The translations under genes and the position numbers were made by a program. A stretch of DNA of 64,000 nucleotides from JAXLYE01 sp046351595 (lineage in GTDB: Bacteria; Myxococcota_A; Polyangia; Palsa-1104; JAEUJZ01), in assembly GCA_046351595.1 (NCBI GenBank), contig JAXLYE010000001.1, forward strand, positions 124,001-188,000, read 5' to 3'. Below the pieces are notes generated by a model that was given only the letters and a program-made list of their open reading frames with translations, had not been told where the DNA came from and did not search any database. Positions 48,567 through 59,544 of the stretch are shown piece after piece. Each line of letters starts with the position of its first letter. Position 1 is the stretch's first letter.

Positions 48567-49844
48567 TCAGCGCGGCTGGCTGCCGAGGCGCCGGACGCAG
48601 TAGAGCAGCGCCTCGCTGAGGTCGCGCAGCGTCGACAGGCCGGACAGGTCGGCGCCGAGCTGCACCAGCGTGCGCGCGACGTTGGGGCGGATGCCGGTGA
48701 CCACGCCGCTCGCGCCGAGCAGGCCGACCGCGCGCAGCATCCGCACCAGCTGCCCGGCGCTGTCGGTATCGAGCTCGGTGAGGCCGGTGACGTCGACGAT
48801 GACGTAGCGCGCCGCGCGCTCGACCACGGCGCTGAGCAGCCGCTGCGTCACGTCGCTGCCGCGCTCCGAGTCGAGCGCGCCGATCAGCGGCACCGCCACC
48901 ACACGCTGGGCCACGTCGAGGATCGGCGCCGACAGCGCCAGGATCTGCGCGTGCTGCTGGCCGATGATCGACAGCTTCTGATCCAGCTCCGTGAGCAGCC
49001 GCGTCTTGGCCTCGGCCTCTTTCTGCGCCGCGTACGCCGCCTGCTCCCGCTCGCCGGCGATGACGTGCAGGCGGTCGTAGGCTTCCTTAAGCTCCACCTC
49101 GCCCGCGCGCCGCTCGGTGATGTCCTCGGAGACGCCGACCAGGAACGCGGGCTCGCCCTGCTCGTTGAAGATCGGGTACTTCCAGGTCCGCGCCAGCCGC
49201 CGCCCGAGTCCTGCGGAGTCGATCGTCTCCTCGGCGATGAAGGACATGCGGTGCTCGGTGAAGACCTCGCGGTCGCGCGCGATGAAGGCCTCTGCCTGCT
49301 CGCGCGGGAAGAAGTCGTAGTCGTTCTTGCCGACGAGCTCCGCGCGCGGCAGCCCGATCAGCTCCTCGGCGGCGCGGTTGACGTAGACGTAGCGCAGGTC
49401 GGCCGCTTCCTTGATGAAGATCATGTGCGGCCACTGCTCCAGCACGCCCTCCGAGAGCCGCGCGCCGAGCGCCGCGTCCTCGTTCTGCTCCTCGGAGTGG
49501 TGGTGGATGACGATGTAGACGCCGGGCTCGCCGGGCGCGGGCGCGGTCGGCGCCGCGATCGAGGTCGCGGTGAGCTCGAAGAAGCGCGACCGCCCGGAGA
49601 CCTGGCCGAAGACGCCGAGGACCCGCCGCTGCCCCGCCAGGGACGCGAGCGGGGCGAGCGCCGCGACGAGGCGCGCGCCGTCCTGCGGCCCGGCCTCGAG
49701 CGAGGCCGCCAGCGACAGGCCGGGCGCGTCGTGGTGCAGGGCGCGCCAGGCGGCGTTGGTCGCGTGCAGCGTGCCGCGCGCGTCGCAGACCGCGATGGGC
49801 TCGGGCAGCGCCTCGTACAGCGCGAACCCAGGAGTCGTCGTCAT
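48567..49844 (-). CDS. PAS-STAS regulator (RsbR-like)
   Basis: A 425-residue cytosolic sensor. Two PAS-like domains (residues about 5-130, LPEPIAVCDARGTLHATN; and about 145-265, GVLEQWPHMIFIKEAADLRYVYVN, ending in VGVSEDITERR) are followed by a coiled-coil linker and a STAS domain (VAVPLIGALDSERGSDV, DVTGLTELDTDSAGQL), as in RsbR-type stressosome proteins. In RsbR, Thr residues in STAS are phosphorylated by RsbT; Thr or Ser candidates exist here but the RsbS/RsbT partners are not in the window. ATG at 49844 follows GGAACGAG and puts the first PAS right at the start, so the longer frame is rejected. It is divergent from the mutase gene. Confidence 0.8.
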   Translation of the reverse strand: MTTTPGFALYEALPEPIAVCDARGTLHATNAAWRALHHDAPGLSLAASLEAGPQDGARLVAALAPLASLAGQRRVLGVFGQVSGRSRFFELTATSIAAPTAPAPGEPGVYIVIHHHSEEQNEDAALGARLSEGVLEQWPHMIFIKEAADLRYVYVNRAAEELIGLPRAELVGKNDYDFFPREQAEAFIARDREVFTEHRMSFIAEETIDSAGLGRRLARTWKYPIFNEQGEPAFLVGVSEDITERRAGEVELKEAYDRLHVIAGEREQAAYAAQKEAEAKTRLLTELDQKLSIIGQQHAQILALSAPILDVAQRVVAVPLIGALDSERGSDVTQRLLSAVVERAARYVIVDVTGLTELDTDSAGQLVRMLRAVGLLGASGVVTGIRPNVARTLVQLGADLSGLSTLRDLSEALLYCVRRLGSQPR

Positions 49845-50026
49845 CTCGTTCCTCGGGCCTCTCGCGATCATCATATCGCGGGGTGGCGCGGCCGGGCGCA
49901 CGAGCGGGGGTGCCAACGATTCCGCCGCTCGCCGCCCGCCGCTCGCCACCGGCTGCGGCACGCCGGCGCGCCAAAGCGGCTGCGAGCGGTTGCCAGGCGG
50001 CAGCCGCTGCCCGTACCTTTGGGGCG

Positions 50027-51739
<1,713 letters not shown>

Positions 51740-51937
51740 CCTGCGCGCAGCAGTGGGCGCGCAGTCCACGCCTGCGCTCGACGGAGCCTCAGGTCTTCGC
51801 CTGAGCTTGGGCCGACGACGGCCGGTCCGGGTCCGTTTCCGGCCGCAAGGTCAGATTCCTGCTTCCGCCTCGCATCGGACGTAATCCAAAATACGATCAG
51901 CCACCATCTGAAACCTTCCATTTCGCAAGGAGTGCTC

Positions 51938-52243
51938 ATGCGAACCACCGCAGCGATGAAACGCTTCGCTCTGGTCGGGCTGCTGGCGCTGGGGGCGGGC
52001 CTGCTCGGCGCCGCCGACGCCCATGCCGACATCAAGCTGCCCAACGGCACCGTCATCCCCGTCAACGGCGGCCCCTCCCTCAGCGGGTACATCAACGGCT
52101 CGGCCAACAACGACAACATCAACGAGGGCATCAACGTCGTCACCGAGGCGGCGGTCGAGCCGCAGGTGTTCTCGCCGCTGTGCGACTTCGCCGGCAAGTA
52201 CATCGCCAAGGGCGGCGGCGCCAACTTCGCCATCGGCTGGTAG
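51938..52243 (+). CDS. Small secreted protein (101 aa)
   Basis: ATG at 51938 with AAGGAG 6 nt upstream. A signal peptide (MKRFALVGLLALGAGLLGAADAHA) leaves about 70 residues: IKLPNGTVIPVNGGPSL, then Asn-rich NGSANNDNINEGINVV and a C-terminus with one Cys (PLCDFAGKYIAKGGGANF). No domain is recognised. The secretion signal and good ribosome site make expression likely. It is separated by 198 bp from the mutase gene and has a hairpin after its stop. Confidence 0.7.
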   Translation: MRTTAAMKRFALVGLLALGAGLLGAADAHADIKLPNGTVIPVNGGPSLSGYINGSANNDNINEGINVVTEAAVEPQVFSPLCDFAGKYIAKGGGANFAIGW

Positions 52244-52257
52244 AACGTCGCGCCCGA

Positions 52258-52283
52258 GCGGAACGCGCCCGGTCCCGTTCCGC
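52258..52283. terminator. Hairpin between convergent genes
   Basis: GCGGAACG (52258-52265) pairs with CGTTCCGC (52276-52283), an 8-bp perfect stem with a 10-nt loop, 15 bp after the small-protein stop. There is no T-run on either side, so a factor-assisted or weak bidirectional terminator is the best guess. Confidence 0.5.
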
Positions 52284-52338
52284 GCCGGTCGCCCGGTCCG
52301 CCGGTGCGCTCGCGGATCGGTCGGCGCGCGGGCCGGGC

Positions 52339-53937
52339 CTACTCCGCAAGGAGGTGGCGCAAGACCGGCGCGAGCGCCGCGTCCCAGTCGCGCACAAGCC
52401 CGGTGCGCTCGCTCGCCGCCTCCGGCCCGCCGCGCGCCCGCCGCACCGCCTCGGCCACGCCGTCGACGAGGCTCATGACGTCGAGGTCGCGGCAGACGAG
52501 GCCGGCGCCGGTCGTGTCTTCCGCCTCCGCTGTGGCATCCCTGTCGTCTGGGGCAGCCGGTCGGTTGGTGACGACGTGGGCGCCGCACGCGGCCAGCTCC
52601 AGCGCCGCCCGGCCGAGCTCCGGCGCGTCGCGCAGCACCAGCCCGGCGCGCATCCGGCGCAGGAGCGCGACGTACTCCGGCCACGCCGGATCGTTCACGA
52701 TGGTGGGCTGGGTCTGCAGCGGCAGCGCCGGCGGCACGGTGACGCCCTTGCCGACCAGGCAGATCTCCCACTCGTAGGGGTCGAGGGCGCCGCGCAGGAT
52801 CGCCTGCTTGAGCACGGACAGGCCGCGGTAATAAAGGGCCGCCGGCTCGTCGGGCCGCGCGTAGAACAGGAAGCCCTTGCGGCCGCCGCTCTGCGCCTCG
52901 GCGTGGTACTGGCTCGGCGGGAACGCAGGCTCGAGGCAGACCCCGCGCTCGCGGATGTTGGCGAAGCCCTCTTTGGCGAAGTGCGCGAGCAGGCGGCGGC
53001 TGGTGAGCACGAAGCGGACATGCGGGCTGCGCAGCGTCTCGTCGCACAGGGCGCGCTCGTCGCCGGCCGGGTAGCGCTGCCGCTCGTCCTCGCTGACCAG
53101 GTAGACGATGCGCTGCTCGGCGAGCGACTGCTTGACGCTCCAGGTGGTGGCCGAGTCGGTGGTGAGGAACAGCTCGTCCCGCAGCAGGCCGAGCGAGGTG
53201 TCGGCGGCGACGTCGGCGTGGACCTGCTCGACGTCGCTCGGCCAGGCGCTGCCGCAGGCCGCGCAGAGGGTCTGGAAGCGGCGCGCATCGATCGGCGCAT
53301 GCCGCGTGACGATGCGCAGGCGGGCGCCGCGCTGCGCCGCGAGGCGACTCGCGAGCACCAGCGCCAGGCTCGGCTGCCCCAGCAGCAGGCCCGGCTCGCG
53401 GCCGTCGGTCACCAGCGTGATCCGCGCCTCCTCGCCGCGCTGCGCGGTGAGGTGCAGCGGGCGCAGCGCGGGGAAGCGCTCGCTCTGGATGCGCTCGATG
53501 TCGCGGGCGGGTCGGGTGCGGCCGGCCCGGCGCTCGCTCTGGATGTAGTGCAACAGCGGGCTCATCCCCGGTCCGAGCGCGTCCGGGTGCTGCTTCACGT
53601 AGGACTCGCTTCCAAAGCCCGGGAACGGCTCGCGGCCCTCGACCGCGCCGTAGCGGACGTAGTGGACCAGCGGGTCCATCCCGTTCGCCGCGACGTCCGG
53701 GTACAGCGCCAGGTAGGCGCCGCCGTCAAAGTACGGGTTCGGCCCGCGGCCCTCGAAGCGCCCCGCGCGCAGGTAGTGCTGCAGCGGATCCAGTCCGGCC
53801 TGCGCCACGTCGGGGTTCACCTCCAGGTACCACGCCCGGTCGAACAGCCCCGACGCCTCCAGCTCTGCGCTCGGCAGCAGGTCTTCCTGCCCGAGCAGCA
53901 GGCGGCGCAGGGACGGCAGGATGCGGTTGTTCATCAT
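52339..53937 (-). CDS. Glycosyltransferase (WsaF-like) with N-terminal repeats
   Basis: A 532-residue cytosolic glycosyltransferase. Residues about 25-145 hold three repeats of about 39 residues around WYLEVNPDVAQAGLDPLQHY, a motif known at the ends of surface-glycan transferases. The C-terminal half has a GT4/GT-B fold like rhamnosyltransferase WsaF (RKGFLFYARPDEPAALYYRGL, then APELGRAALELAACGAHVV). It probably adds a sugar, maybe rhamnose, to a surface polysaccharide. Start is the first of two adjacent ATG codons at 53937, with GGAG about 9 nt upstream. The next gene upstream ends 34 bp away on the same strand, so the two form an operon. Confidence 0.75.
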   Translation of the reverse strand: MMNNRILPSLRRLLLGQEDLLPSAELEASGLFDRAWYLEVNPDVAQAGLDPLQHYLRAGRFEGRGPNPYFDGGAYLALYPDVAANGMDPLVHYVRYGAVEGREPFPGFGSESYVKQHPDALGPGMSPLLHYIQSERRAGRTRPARDIERIQSERFPALRPLHLTAQRGEEARITLVTDGREPGLLLGQPSLALVLASRLAAQRGARLRIVTRHAPIDARRFQTLCAACGSAWPSDVEQVHADVAADTSLGLLRDELFLTTDSATTWSVKQSLAEQRIVYLVSEDERQRYPAGDERALCDETLRSPHVRFVLTSRRLLAHFAKEGFANIRERGVCLEPAFPPSQYHAEAQSGGRKGFLFYARPDEPAALYYRGLSVLKQAILRGALDPYEWEICLVGKGVTVPPALPLQTQPTIVNDPAWPEYVALLRRMRAGLVLRDAPELGRAALELAACGAHVVTNRPAAPDDRDATAEAEDTTGAGLVCRDLDVMSLVDGVAEAVRRARGGPEAASERTGLVRDWDAALAPVLRHLLAE

Positions 53938-53970
53938 GATCGATGTCTCCGTCGAGCAGGAAGATGGTGC

Positions 53971-56900
53971 TCAGGAGGCCGACCGCTGCGCGCGGGCCCC
54001 AAGGGCCGCGTCACCGGCCTCGCGCCGCGCCTCACCGACGGGAACCGCGACCCGGGCCTCACCGAGCAGCTCGCGCAGGGCCTGGTCCAGGCGCGCCGTG
54101 AACGACGGCAGCGAGAAGTGGCGCAGGTAGACCTCGCGCGCCTGCTGGCCGATCGCGGGCAGGGGCTCCGGATCGCGGATGAGCGCGGACAGGCGCGTGC
54201 TCAGCATGCCGACGTTCTCGCTCGGCACGACGAAGCCGCTCACCCCGTCCTGCAGGAACGCCGAGGTCCCGACCGCGTCGCTGCAGACGAGGACCTTGCC
54301 GGCTGCCAGCGCATCGAGCGTGACCAGCGGCAGCGTATCGTCGCGCGAGGGGCACACGAACACGTCCGACTCCAGGATCAGGCGGCGGTACTCCGCAAGG
54401 TCGACGCTGCCGCGCAGCCGCACGCACGGCAGCCCCGCGACCTCTTCGGCCAGCCGGCTCTCGAGCTCCGGCACCAGGGCGCGGCCGACGATGTTGAACT
54501 CGGCCCGCTCCTGATCGCGCCGCGGCAGCGCCTGGATGGCGCGGACGAAGAGGTCCTGTCCCTTACGCGGCTCGATGGAGCCGAGCAGCGAGATGACCAG
54601 CTTGTCGCCCGCTCTGCGCGACCGCGCCGGCGCCGAGCTGGCGGCGTCCTGCTCGCGGATGTCGCGGAGCTCGCGGATGTCTGGGACCCCGTACTCGAGC
54701 ACGCGGGCGCCGGGGTTGTACGCGCGGCACGCCTGCAGCGCGCGCCAGCTGCCGACCCACAGGCTGCGGGCGCAACGCAGCGTCTCGCGGCACTCGTGGC
54801 TGGTGTGCTCGCGGATGTGGCCGCTCTCGTGGACGTACCACAGCGTCGGGACGCCGGCCGCCTCGGCCACGCGCACCAGCGGCCAGCTGTCGACGGTGTT
54901 GGCGAAGACCAGGTCAAAGCCCGCGACCAGCTTGCCGAGGACCGGGGCCTGGGTGAAGGCCACGGAGTCGATGATCACCGGCACCCCGAGCGCCCGGAAG
55001 CGCTCGCGGAACGGCCCGTCGAGCGGCGACAGCACCGTCGCGAAGCCGCCGGTCCGGAGGAAGTGCTCGACCGCGTAATAGAGGACCATGGGCGCGCCGC
55101 TGTCGCTGAGATCGTGCGAGACGAACAGCGCGTCCCGCCCCGGCGCGTAGCTGCGCCTGCTGTTCTCGCCGTACAGGATCCACGGCCAGGCCGAGTCCCG
55201 GTACAAGAGGTCGCGCATCGGCTGCGTATAGTACGGATCGTGGCCGGTATAGCCCGCCCAGCGCCGCAGCAGGAACACGTCGGACTTGTCCTTGGCCTTC
55301 TTCTTCTTCTGCTTCTCTTCTTGTTCTTCGTGCTTCTCAAACTCGCGCAGCGACAGGTGGCCAATGTGCAACAGCGTCGTGTACGGCGTGTACACGCAGC
55401 GCAGCCCGTGCTCGCGGATGCGGAAGCACAGGTCCACGTCCGAGTGGTTGATCGGCACGTTCTCGGCGTCGAAGCCGCCGACGGCCAGGAAGTCGCGCTT
55501 GCGCACCGCCAGGCAGGCGCCCGAGATCGCCGAGGCGTCGCGCACCGACTGTACGAAGTTGAAGTATTCGACGGAGTCCGCGGGGTAGCAGTGAAAGGCG
55601 GTGCCGACCAGGCCGCGGACTCCGGTCACCAGGCCCGCGTGCTGGATGGTGCGGTTCTCGTACAACAGCTTGGGAGAGACCGCGCCGACCTCAGGCAGCT
55701 CCAGGTACTCGATCAGCTCGTCGACCCAGAGCTCGTCGAGCGGGCGGACGTCGTCGTTGAAGAAGACGACGATCTCGCCGCTGGCCGCCGCGACTCCCTC
55801 GTTGCACTTGAGCGAGAAGTTGAAGGGCTTGTCAAACTTGCAGAATACGATGTCGTGGCGCGCCGGGTGGCGCCTGCGCATGGTGTCCGCGAGCGCGCTG
55901 TTGGTCACCACCACGATCTCGAGATCGGGGTAGCGCGTCTTCGCGAAGATCGACGCCAGCGAGTCGCCGAGGTTTTTCTCGGAGTCGGTCGGGATGATGA
56001 GCGAGACGCGCACCAGCCGGCGGCGGTGCAGCCTGACCCGGTTCGCGGTCGGCAGCGCCTCGACCCGCCCGTCGAGGTCACGGCGATCGAGCGCGGCCTG
56101 CAGCGCGGCGAGGTTGCTCTTGCGCGCGAAGTCCTTGCCGCCCGCGGCCGCCGAGCCCTCGGCCTGCCGCCAGTGATAGAGGATGCGCGGGATGTGCTCG
56201 ATCTGGTCGGTCGTCTCGGTCACGCGCAGCGCCAGATCGTAGTCCTGCGAGAAGTCGTACTCGCTCCGGAAGCCTCCCAGAGCGCGGACCAGAGCCGTCC
56301 TGTAGACGCTCAGGTGGCCGGTGTACATGCAGTTCCACAGGAGCTCCGGGCTCCAGTCCGGCTTGCGGAAGGGCTGGCACGGCCGGCCGCTAGCATCGAG
56401 CTTGTCCTCGTCGCTGTAGAGCAGATCGGCGTCCGGCCTGCGGCCGATCGTCTCGGCCACCCAGTACAGCGCGTCCGGGGTCAGCTCGTCATCGTGATCG
56501 AGCAGCGCGACATACTCTCCGGTCGCTTGCTCCAGAGCGAGGTTGGAGGCGTGGGAGATGCCGCGGTTCTGCGCGCAGGAGACGAGCTTGATCCGGGCAT
56601 CGAGCCGGGCGTAGTGAGCGAGGCAGCTCCGCGTCTCTTCGGACCGCGAGCCGTCGTCGGCCAGGCAGAGCTCCCAGTGCGGATAGATCTGGCTCCGCAC
56701 GGACTCGATGCAGCTTGAGAGCAGGGCTTTGGGGGTGTTGTATACGGGCACGAGGACAGAGATCAGCGGCCTGTTCGGGAGCCGCTGGACCGCCTCGGCC
56801 AGCGCCTGCTCGCTGCGGCCCGCGGACCCCGGAGCCGTGCTCGTCCCCGTCGCAGCCGGGCCCGTCGCAGCCGGGCCCGTCGCAGCCGGGCCCGTCGCAG

Positions 56901-57144
56901 CCGGGCCCGGGGCGGCTTCGCTCCGTTCCGAACGGCTGCCGATCCGCTGGCGGGCCTGCTCGATCCGGGCGCGCGCGCTGCGGAGCTCCTTTCGGATCCC
57001 TTCGAGGGGGAGCACCTTTCCCGCAGCAGCGACCGCGGCCCGAACAGCGCCGCCGAGGCCCGCGCGCGCGAGGCCGCGCGACTCCGCGAGGATCCGTCCG
57101 CGCTCATGCCGGAGGCGAGTCAGGATTCCGTACTGATTCGTCAT
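53971..57144 (-). CDS. Three-domain glycosyltransferase (GT2-GT2-GT4)
   Basis: A 1057-residue multi-domain transferase. First GT2 domain from residue 126 (SVLVPVYNTPKAL, ALLDHDDELTPDALYW, DEDKLD). Second GT2 domain from about 380 (SLIIPTDSEKN, VVFFNDDVRPL, HSDVDLCFRIREHG). GT4 domain from about 700 on, with donor-binding part ISLLGSIEPRKGQDLFV near 851 and DVFVCPSRDDTLPLVTLDALAAGK. A Lys-rich stretch EEKQKKKKAKDK links the second and third. Likely builds several linkages of a surface glycan in one chain. N-terminus is helical and includes a TGPAA repeat encoded by the 15-bp tandem repeat. ATG at 57144; its ribosome site is poor. Confidence 0.85.
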   Translation of the reverse strand: MTNQYGILTRLRHERGRILAESRGLARAGLGGAVRAAVAAAGKVLPLEGIRKELRSARARIEQARQRIGSRSERSEAAPGPAATGPAATGPAATGPAATGTSTAPGSAGRSEQALAEAVQRLPNRPLISVLVPVYNTPKALLSSCIESVRSQIYPHWELCLADDGSRSEETRSCLAHYARLDARIKLVSCAQNRGISHASNLALEQATGEYVALLDHDDELTPDALYWVAETIGRRPDADLLYSDEDKLDASGRPCQPFRKPDWSPELLWNCMYTGHLSVYRTALVRALGGFRSEYDFSQDYDLALRVTETTDQIEHIPRILYHWRQAEGSAAAGGKDFARKSNLAALQAALDRRDLDGRVEALPTANRVRLHRRRLVRVSLIIPTDSEKNLGDSLASIFAKTRYPDLEIVVVTNSALADTMRRRHPARHDIVFCKFDKPFNFSLKCNEGVAAASGEIVVFFNDDVRPLDELWVDELIEYLELPEVGAVSPKLLYENRTIQHAGLVTGVRGLVGTAFHCYPADSVEYFNFVQSVRDASAISGACLAVRKRDFLAVGGFDAENVPINHSDVDLCFRIREHGLRCVYTPYTTLLHIGHLSLREFEKHEEQEEKQKKKKAKDKSDVFLLRRWAGYTGHDPYYTQPMRDLLYRDSAWPWILYGENSRRSYAPGRDALFVSHDLSDSGAPMVLYYAVEHFLRTGGFATVLSPLDGPFRERFRALGVPVIIDSVAFTQAPVLGKLVAGFDLVFANTVDSWPLVRVAEAAGVPTLWYVHESGHIREHTSHECRETLRCARSLWVGSWRALQACRAYNPGARVLEYGVPDIRELRDIREQDAASSAPARSRRAGDKLVISLLGSIEPRKGQDLFVRAIQALPRRDQERAEFNIVGRALVPELESRLAEEVAGLPCVRLRGSVDLAEYRRLILESDVFVCPSRDDTLPLVTLDALAAGKVLVCSDAVGTSAFLQDGVSGFVVPSENVGMLSTRLSALIRDPEPLPAIGQQAREVYLRHFSLPSFTARLDQALRELLGEARVAVPVGEARREAGDAALGARAQRSAS
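56846..56905 (-). repeat. 15-bp tandem repeat (4 units) inside the glycosyltransferase gene
   Basis: The unit CCCGTCGCAGCCGGG is repeated four times without mismatch at 56846-56905, coding for TGPAA units. Gain or loss of a unit keeps the frame, so the linker length may vary between strains. Confidence 0.85.
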
Positions 57145-57650
57145 GACGCTAGTCCAGGAAGTAGGGTGCTCCCATGTACAATAGAAGGCGCGCTGAGTCC
57201 AATGCGAACCGCCGCCCACTCTGGCCAGATGCAGAGCGCAAAGGACCGATGCGGACCGACGCTGGCTGACGTCCGGCACGCTGCGCCGTCCGGTCACCGC
57301 GCGCTCCTTTTTCCGGTTCCGTGTTCCGCAAGTACGTCCGCTGCGCAGCCGGGATCTGCGCGCTCGTACGCTGCAGACACCCGGAACAAAAGTAAGGGAA
57401 TCCCCAATTACCCATCACCGGACCGTAACGCTCGGGACCGGACCGCGCGGTGACGGATCGCCCGCGCCGCGGATTCTGCATTGTCAGGCCGGGGTGGGTT
57501 GTGTATAGCGCTGGCGAATGAGATCTCATCGCCACCGCGGATCTGCGCTGCGCCGGAGCGCGCGCGTAGGGCGGCCGGACAGGGCCCGTGTACCTTGCGC
57601 GCTCCGTCCGGATCGCCGCGCCGGGCGGGCAGCGCCGCGTGTGCAGGCGC
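57145..57650. other. Divergent intergenic region, 506 bp
   Basis: Between the starts of the three-domain glycosyltransferase (minus) and the RgpF-like gene (plus). It should carry promoters for both glycan operons. GC drops somewhat around 57370-57420. No coding bias, clear hairpin or repeat was found. Confidence 0.4.
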
Positions 57651-58616
57651 ATGCGTAGCCGGCTCGCCGTCTGCCTCCGCAGCGGCCTCCTGCAGCTCGC
57701 TGCGCGCACGCCGCTGCCGGCCGGACGCGATGGGCTGGTGCGCCTCGGCCATGCCGCCGCCGAGGCCGGGCTGCCGTCGCTGCTCGGCAGCGTGGGCGAC
57801 CGCCTGTGGTGCCGCTACCGCGAGCTCCGGCCGCTCACCCGGCCGCTCGCCGGCGCCACGGTCTGCCTGTTCGCGCACTACGATCGCGACGGGCTGATCG
57901 AAGACTACGTCGTGTACCACCTGGCCTGCCTGCACCGCGCCGGAGTGATCCCGCTGTTCATCAGCACCGCGCCCGCGCTGCAGGAATCGGAGCTGCGCAA
58001 GCTCGATCCGTACTGCGCCGCCGTGCTCCTGCGCGAAAACCTCGGAATCGACTTCGGCAGCTGGCGCACCGGCCTGCTCTGCTGGCCGCAGCTGTGGACC
58101 GCGGGCTCGCTGATCTTCGCCAACGACAGCGTCTACGGACCGATCGGCGGGCTGCAGGCCGCGCTCGAGCGCATGGCCGGCGTCGAGTGCGACTTCTGGG
58201 GCGTCACCGAGAGCCTGCAGCTCCGGCCGCACTACCAGAGCTACTTCTGGTTCTTCCGCCGCAGCAGCCTGCAGAGCCCGGCCTTCCGCGACTTCTGCAA
58301 CAGCATCTTCCTTTTGCGCGACAAGGACGAGGTCATAAGGACCTACGAAGTGGGCATGCTGCAGCGGCTGCGGCGGCGCGGCCTGCGCGGCGCGGCGCTG
58401 GTCCCGGCCGCCGTCGGACAGACGACGCGCGAGAACCCCACCCTGCACCGCTGGCGGCAGAGCCTTGAGGCGGGCGCGCCGTACCTCAAGGTGCAGCTGC
58501 TGCGCGACAACCCGCACGGCCAGGTGATCTCAGACTGGCCGCAGGTGGTGCAGGCGCGCGGCTACGATCCCGGCTTGATCCGGCGCCACCTGGAGCGGCT
58601 CAAGGCGCCTGCATGA
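57651..58616 (+). CDS. RgpF-family rhamnan synthesis protein
   Basis: A 321-residue protein of the RgpF/rhamnan synthesis family, which makes rhamnose-containing cell-wall polysaccharides. Visible hallmarks: VCLFAHYDRDGLIEDYVVYHL near residue 65, PLFISTAPALQESELRKL, NLGIDFGSWRTGL, IFANDSVYGPIGGL and GVTESLQLRPHYQSYFWFF. No signal peptide. ATG at 57651 is used; a longer GTG start at 57588 is possible. It is divergent from the other two glycosyltransferase genes, which supports a common glycan locus. The end overlaps the open frame of the next, opposite, gene. Confidence 0.85.
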   Translation: MRSRLAVCLRSGLLQLAARTPLPAGRDGLVRLGHAAAEAGLPSLLGSVGDRLWCRYRELRPLTRPLAGATVCLFAHYDRDGLIEDYVVYHLACLHRAGVIPLFISTAPALQESELRKLDPYCAAVLLRENLGIDFGSWRTGLLCWPQLWTAGSLIFANDSVYGPIGGLQAALERMAGVECDFWGVTESLQLRPHYQSYFWFFRRSSLQSPAFRDFCNSIFLLRDKDEVIRTYEVGMLQRLRRRGLRGAALVPAAVGQTTRENPTLHRWRQSLEAGAPYLKVQLLRDNPHGQVISDWPQVVQARGYDPGLIRRHLERLKAPA

Positions 58617-59261
58617 GCGCCGCCGGCCGGGCAAACCTCCCGAGCCCGGTCCGCAGGCGCGCGCGCGCGCAACTTCCCGTCGCGGCTCCGGCTCGGCCCG
58701 CAGCTGGTATAACGTCGCTACCAGCCGCGCCTGAGCGCGCCCTGGCTCCGCGACGGTGGCGCGGGGCTCAGGCCCGCCGCTTGCGGCTCTGGGACGGGCT
58801 TGGGACAAGCACCAGCACCCGCGCCAGCTGCTCGCTCGCTGGCTGCTCAGCCGCTTTGCGTTGAGCGGCAGGCTCACCGCGTAGGGCCGCTTGAAGGCGA
58901 GCCGCTCGCGGTCGCCGCGGCGCCCGAGGTAGATCAGGCCCTGCCAGTCCTGGCCGACGATCGCGCGCTCGCTGATCTCGACCCTGTCGGTCAGCCCGTC
59001 GCCGTTGAAGTCGCAGAAGCCGCGCTTCTCGGCCAGCGACGCCTCGTCCGGGAGCGGCACCAGGCCGGCCGCTCCGAGCTGCGGCGCGGGCGGGGCGCCA
59101 GGGAATGCGCTCTCGCGCGAGCAGCCGCTCGCGATCAGCACGGACAGCAGCAATACGGTGCCGATTCGGACCGCCCGCCGCGCGGCGCCGATGGCAGCGA
59201 CTCCCGCCCCCCGGTCGTCTCCTGCATGCTCACGGCTCCTTGCCAGGGCCGAGCGTAGCAT
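58530..59261 (-). CDS. Lipoprotein with calcium-loop motif; C-terminus doubtful
   Basis: ATG at 59261 leads to a signal sequence (IGTVLLLSVLIASGC) with lipobox. After it come KRGFCDFNGDGLTDRVEIS, a DxNxDG calcium-binding loop of the FG-GAP/dockerin type, and GLIYLGRRGD. From about 58860 on the frame looks non-native: third-position GC falls and rare codons appear, and the stop at 58530 overlaps the RgpF-like gene by 87 bp. Other frames continue with better coding bias; one ends in a natural-looking C-terminus with its stop at 58768-58770. A frameshift near a GCGA duplication is possible. The protein is probably a surface-anchored lipoprotein of unknown role. Confidence 0.5.
   Translation of the reverse strand: MLRSALARSREHAGDDRGAGVAAIGAARRAVRIGTVLLLSVLIASGCSRESAFPGAPPAPQLGAAGLVPLPDEASLAEKRGFCDFNGDGLTDRVEISERAIVGQDWQGLIYLGRRGDRERLAFKRPYAVSLPLNAKRLSSQRASSWRGCWCLSQARPRAASGGPEPRATVAEPGRAQARLVATLYQLRAEPEPRREVARARACGPGSGGLPGRRRSCRRLEPLQVAPDQAGIVAARLHHLRPV
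58703..58725. terminator. Hairpin after the RgpF-like gene
   Basis: GCTGGTA/TACCAGC, a 7-bp perfect stem with a 9-nt loop, 86 bp after the stop at 58616. If the neighbouring lipoprotein ends at 58768, this hairpin lies between two convergent genes. Confidence 0.4.
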
Positions 59262-59544
59262 GTGGCGCGCGCCCGCACGCCGCTGCGGCGAGGGAGCGGC
59301 CGGCCGCCTGACAGGCAGCGTCGACCGCGCGAGCGGCTTCCTGTGCAACCTCCGCATGTTGCCGCTGCGGATTCCGCACGAAGGCGACCGCATCCCGCGC
59401 TGCGCGGTGGTGCTCTCCGTCGGAGGTCGCGGGGTCCGAGGGCGTGGCACGGGGGCTGCAATTCCTCTTGCACAGACCTGGGCATGACGGACCGAGCGCC
59501 TCCGGCCGCCCGCCCGATGACCCGAAAAAACCACAGGAGCGACC

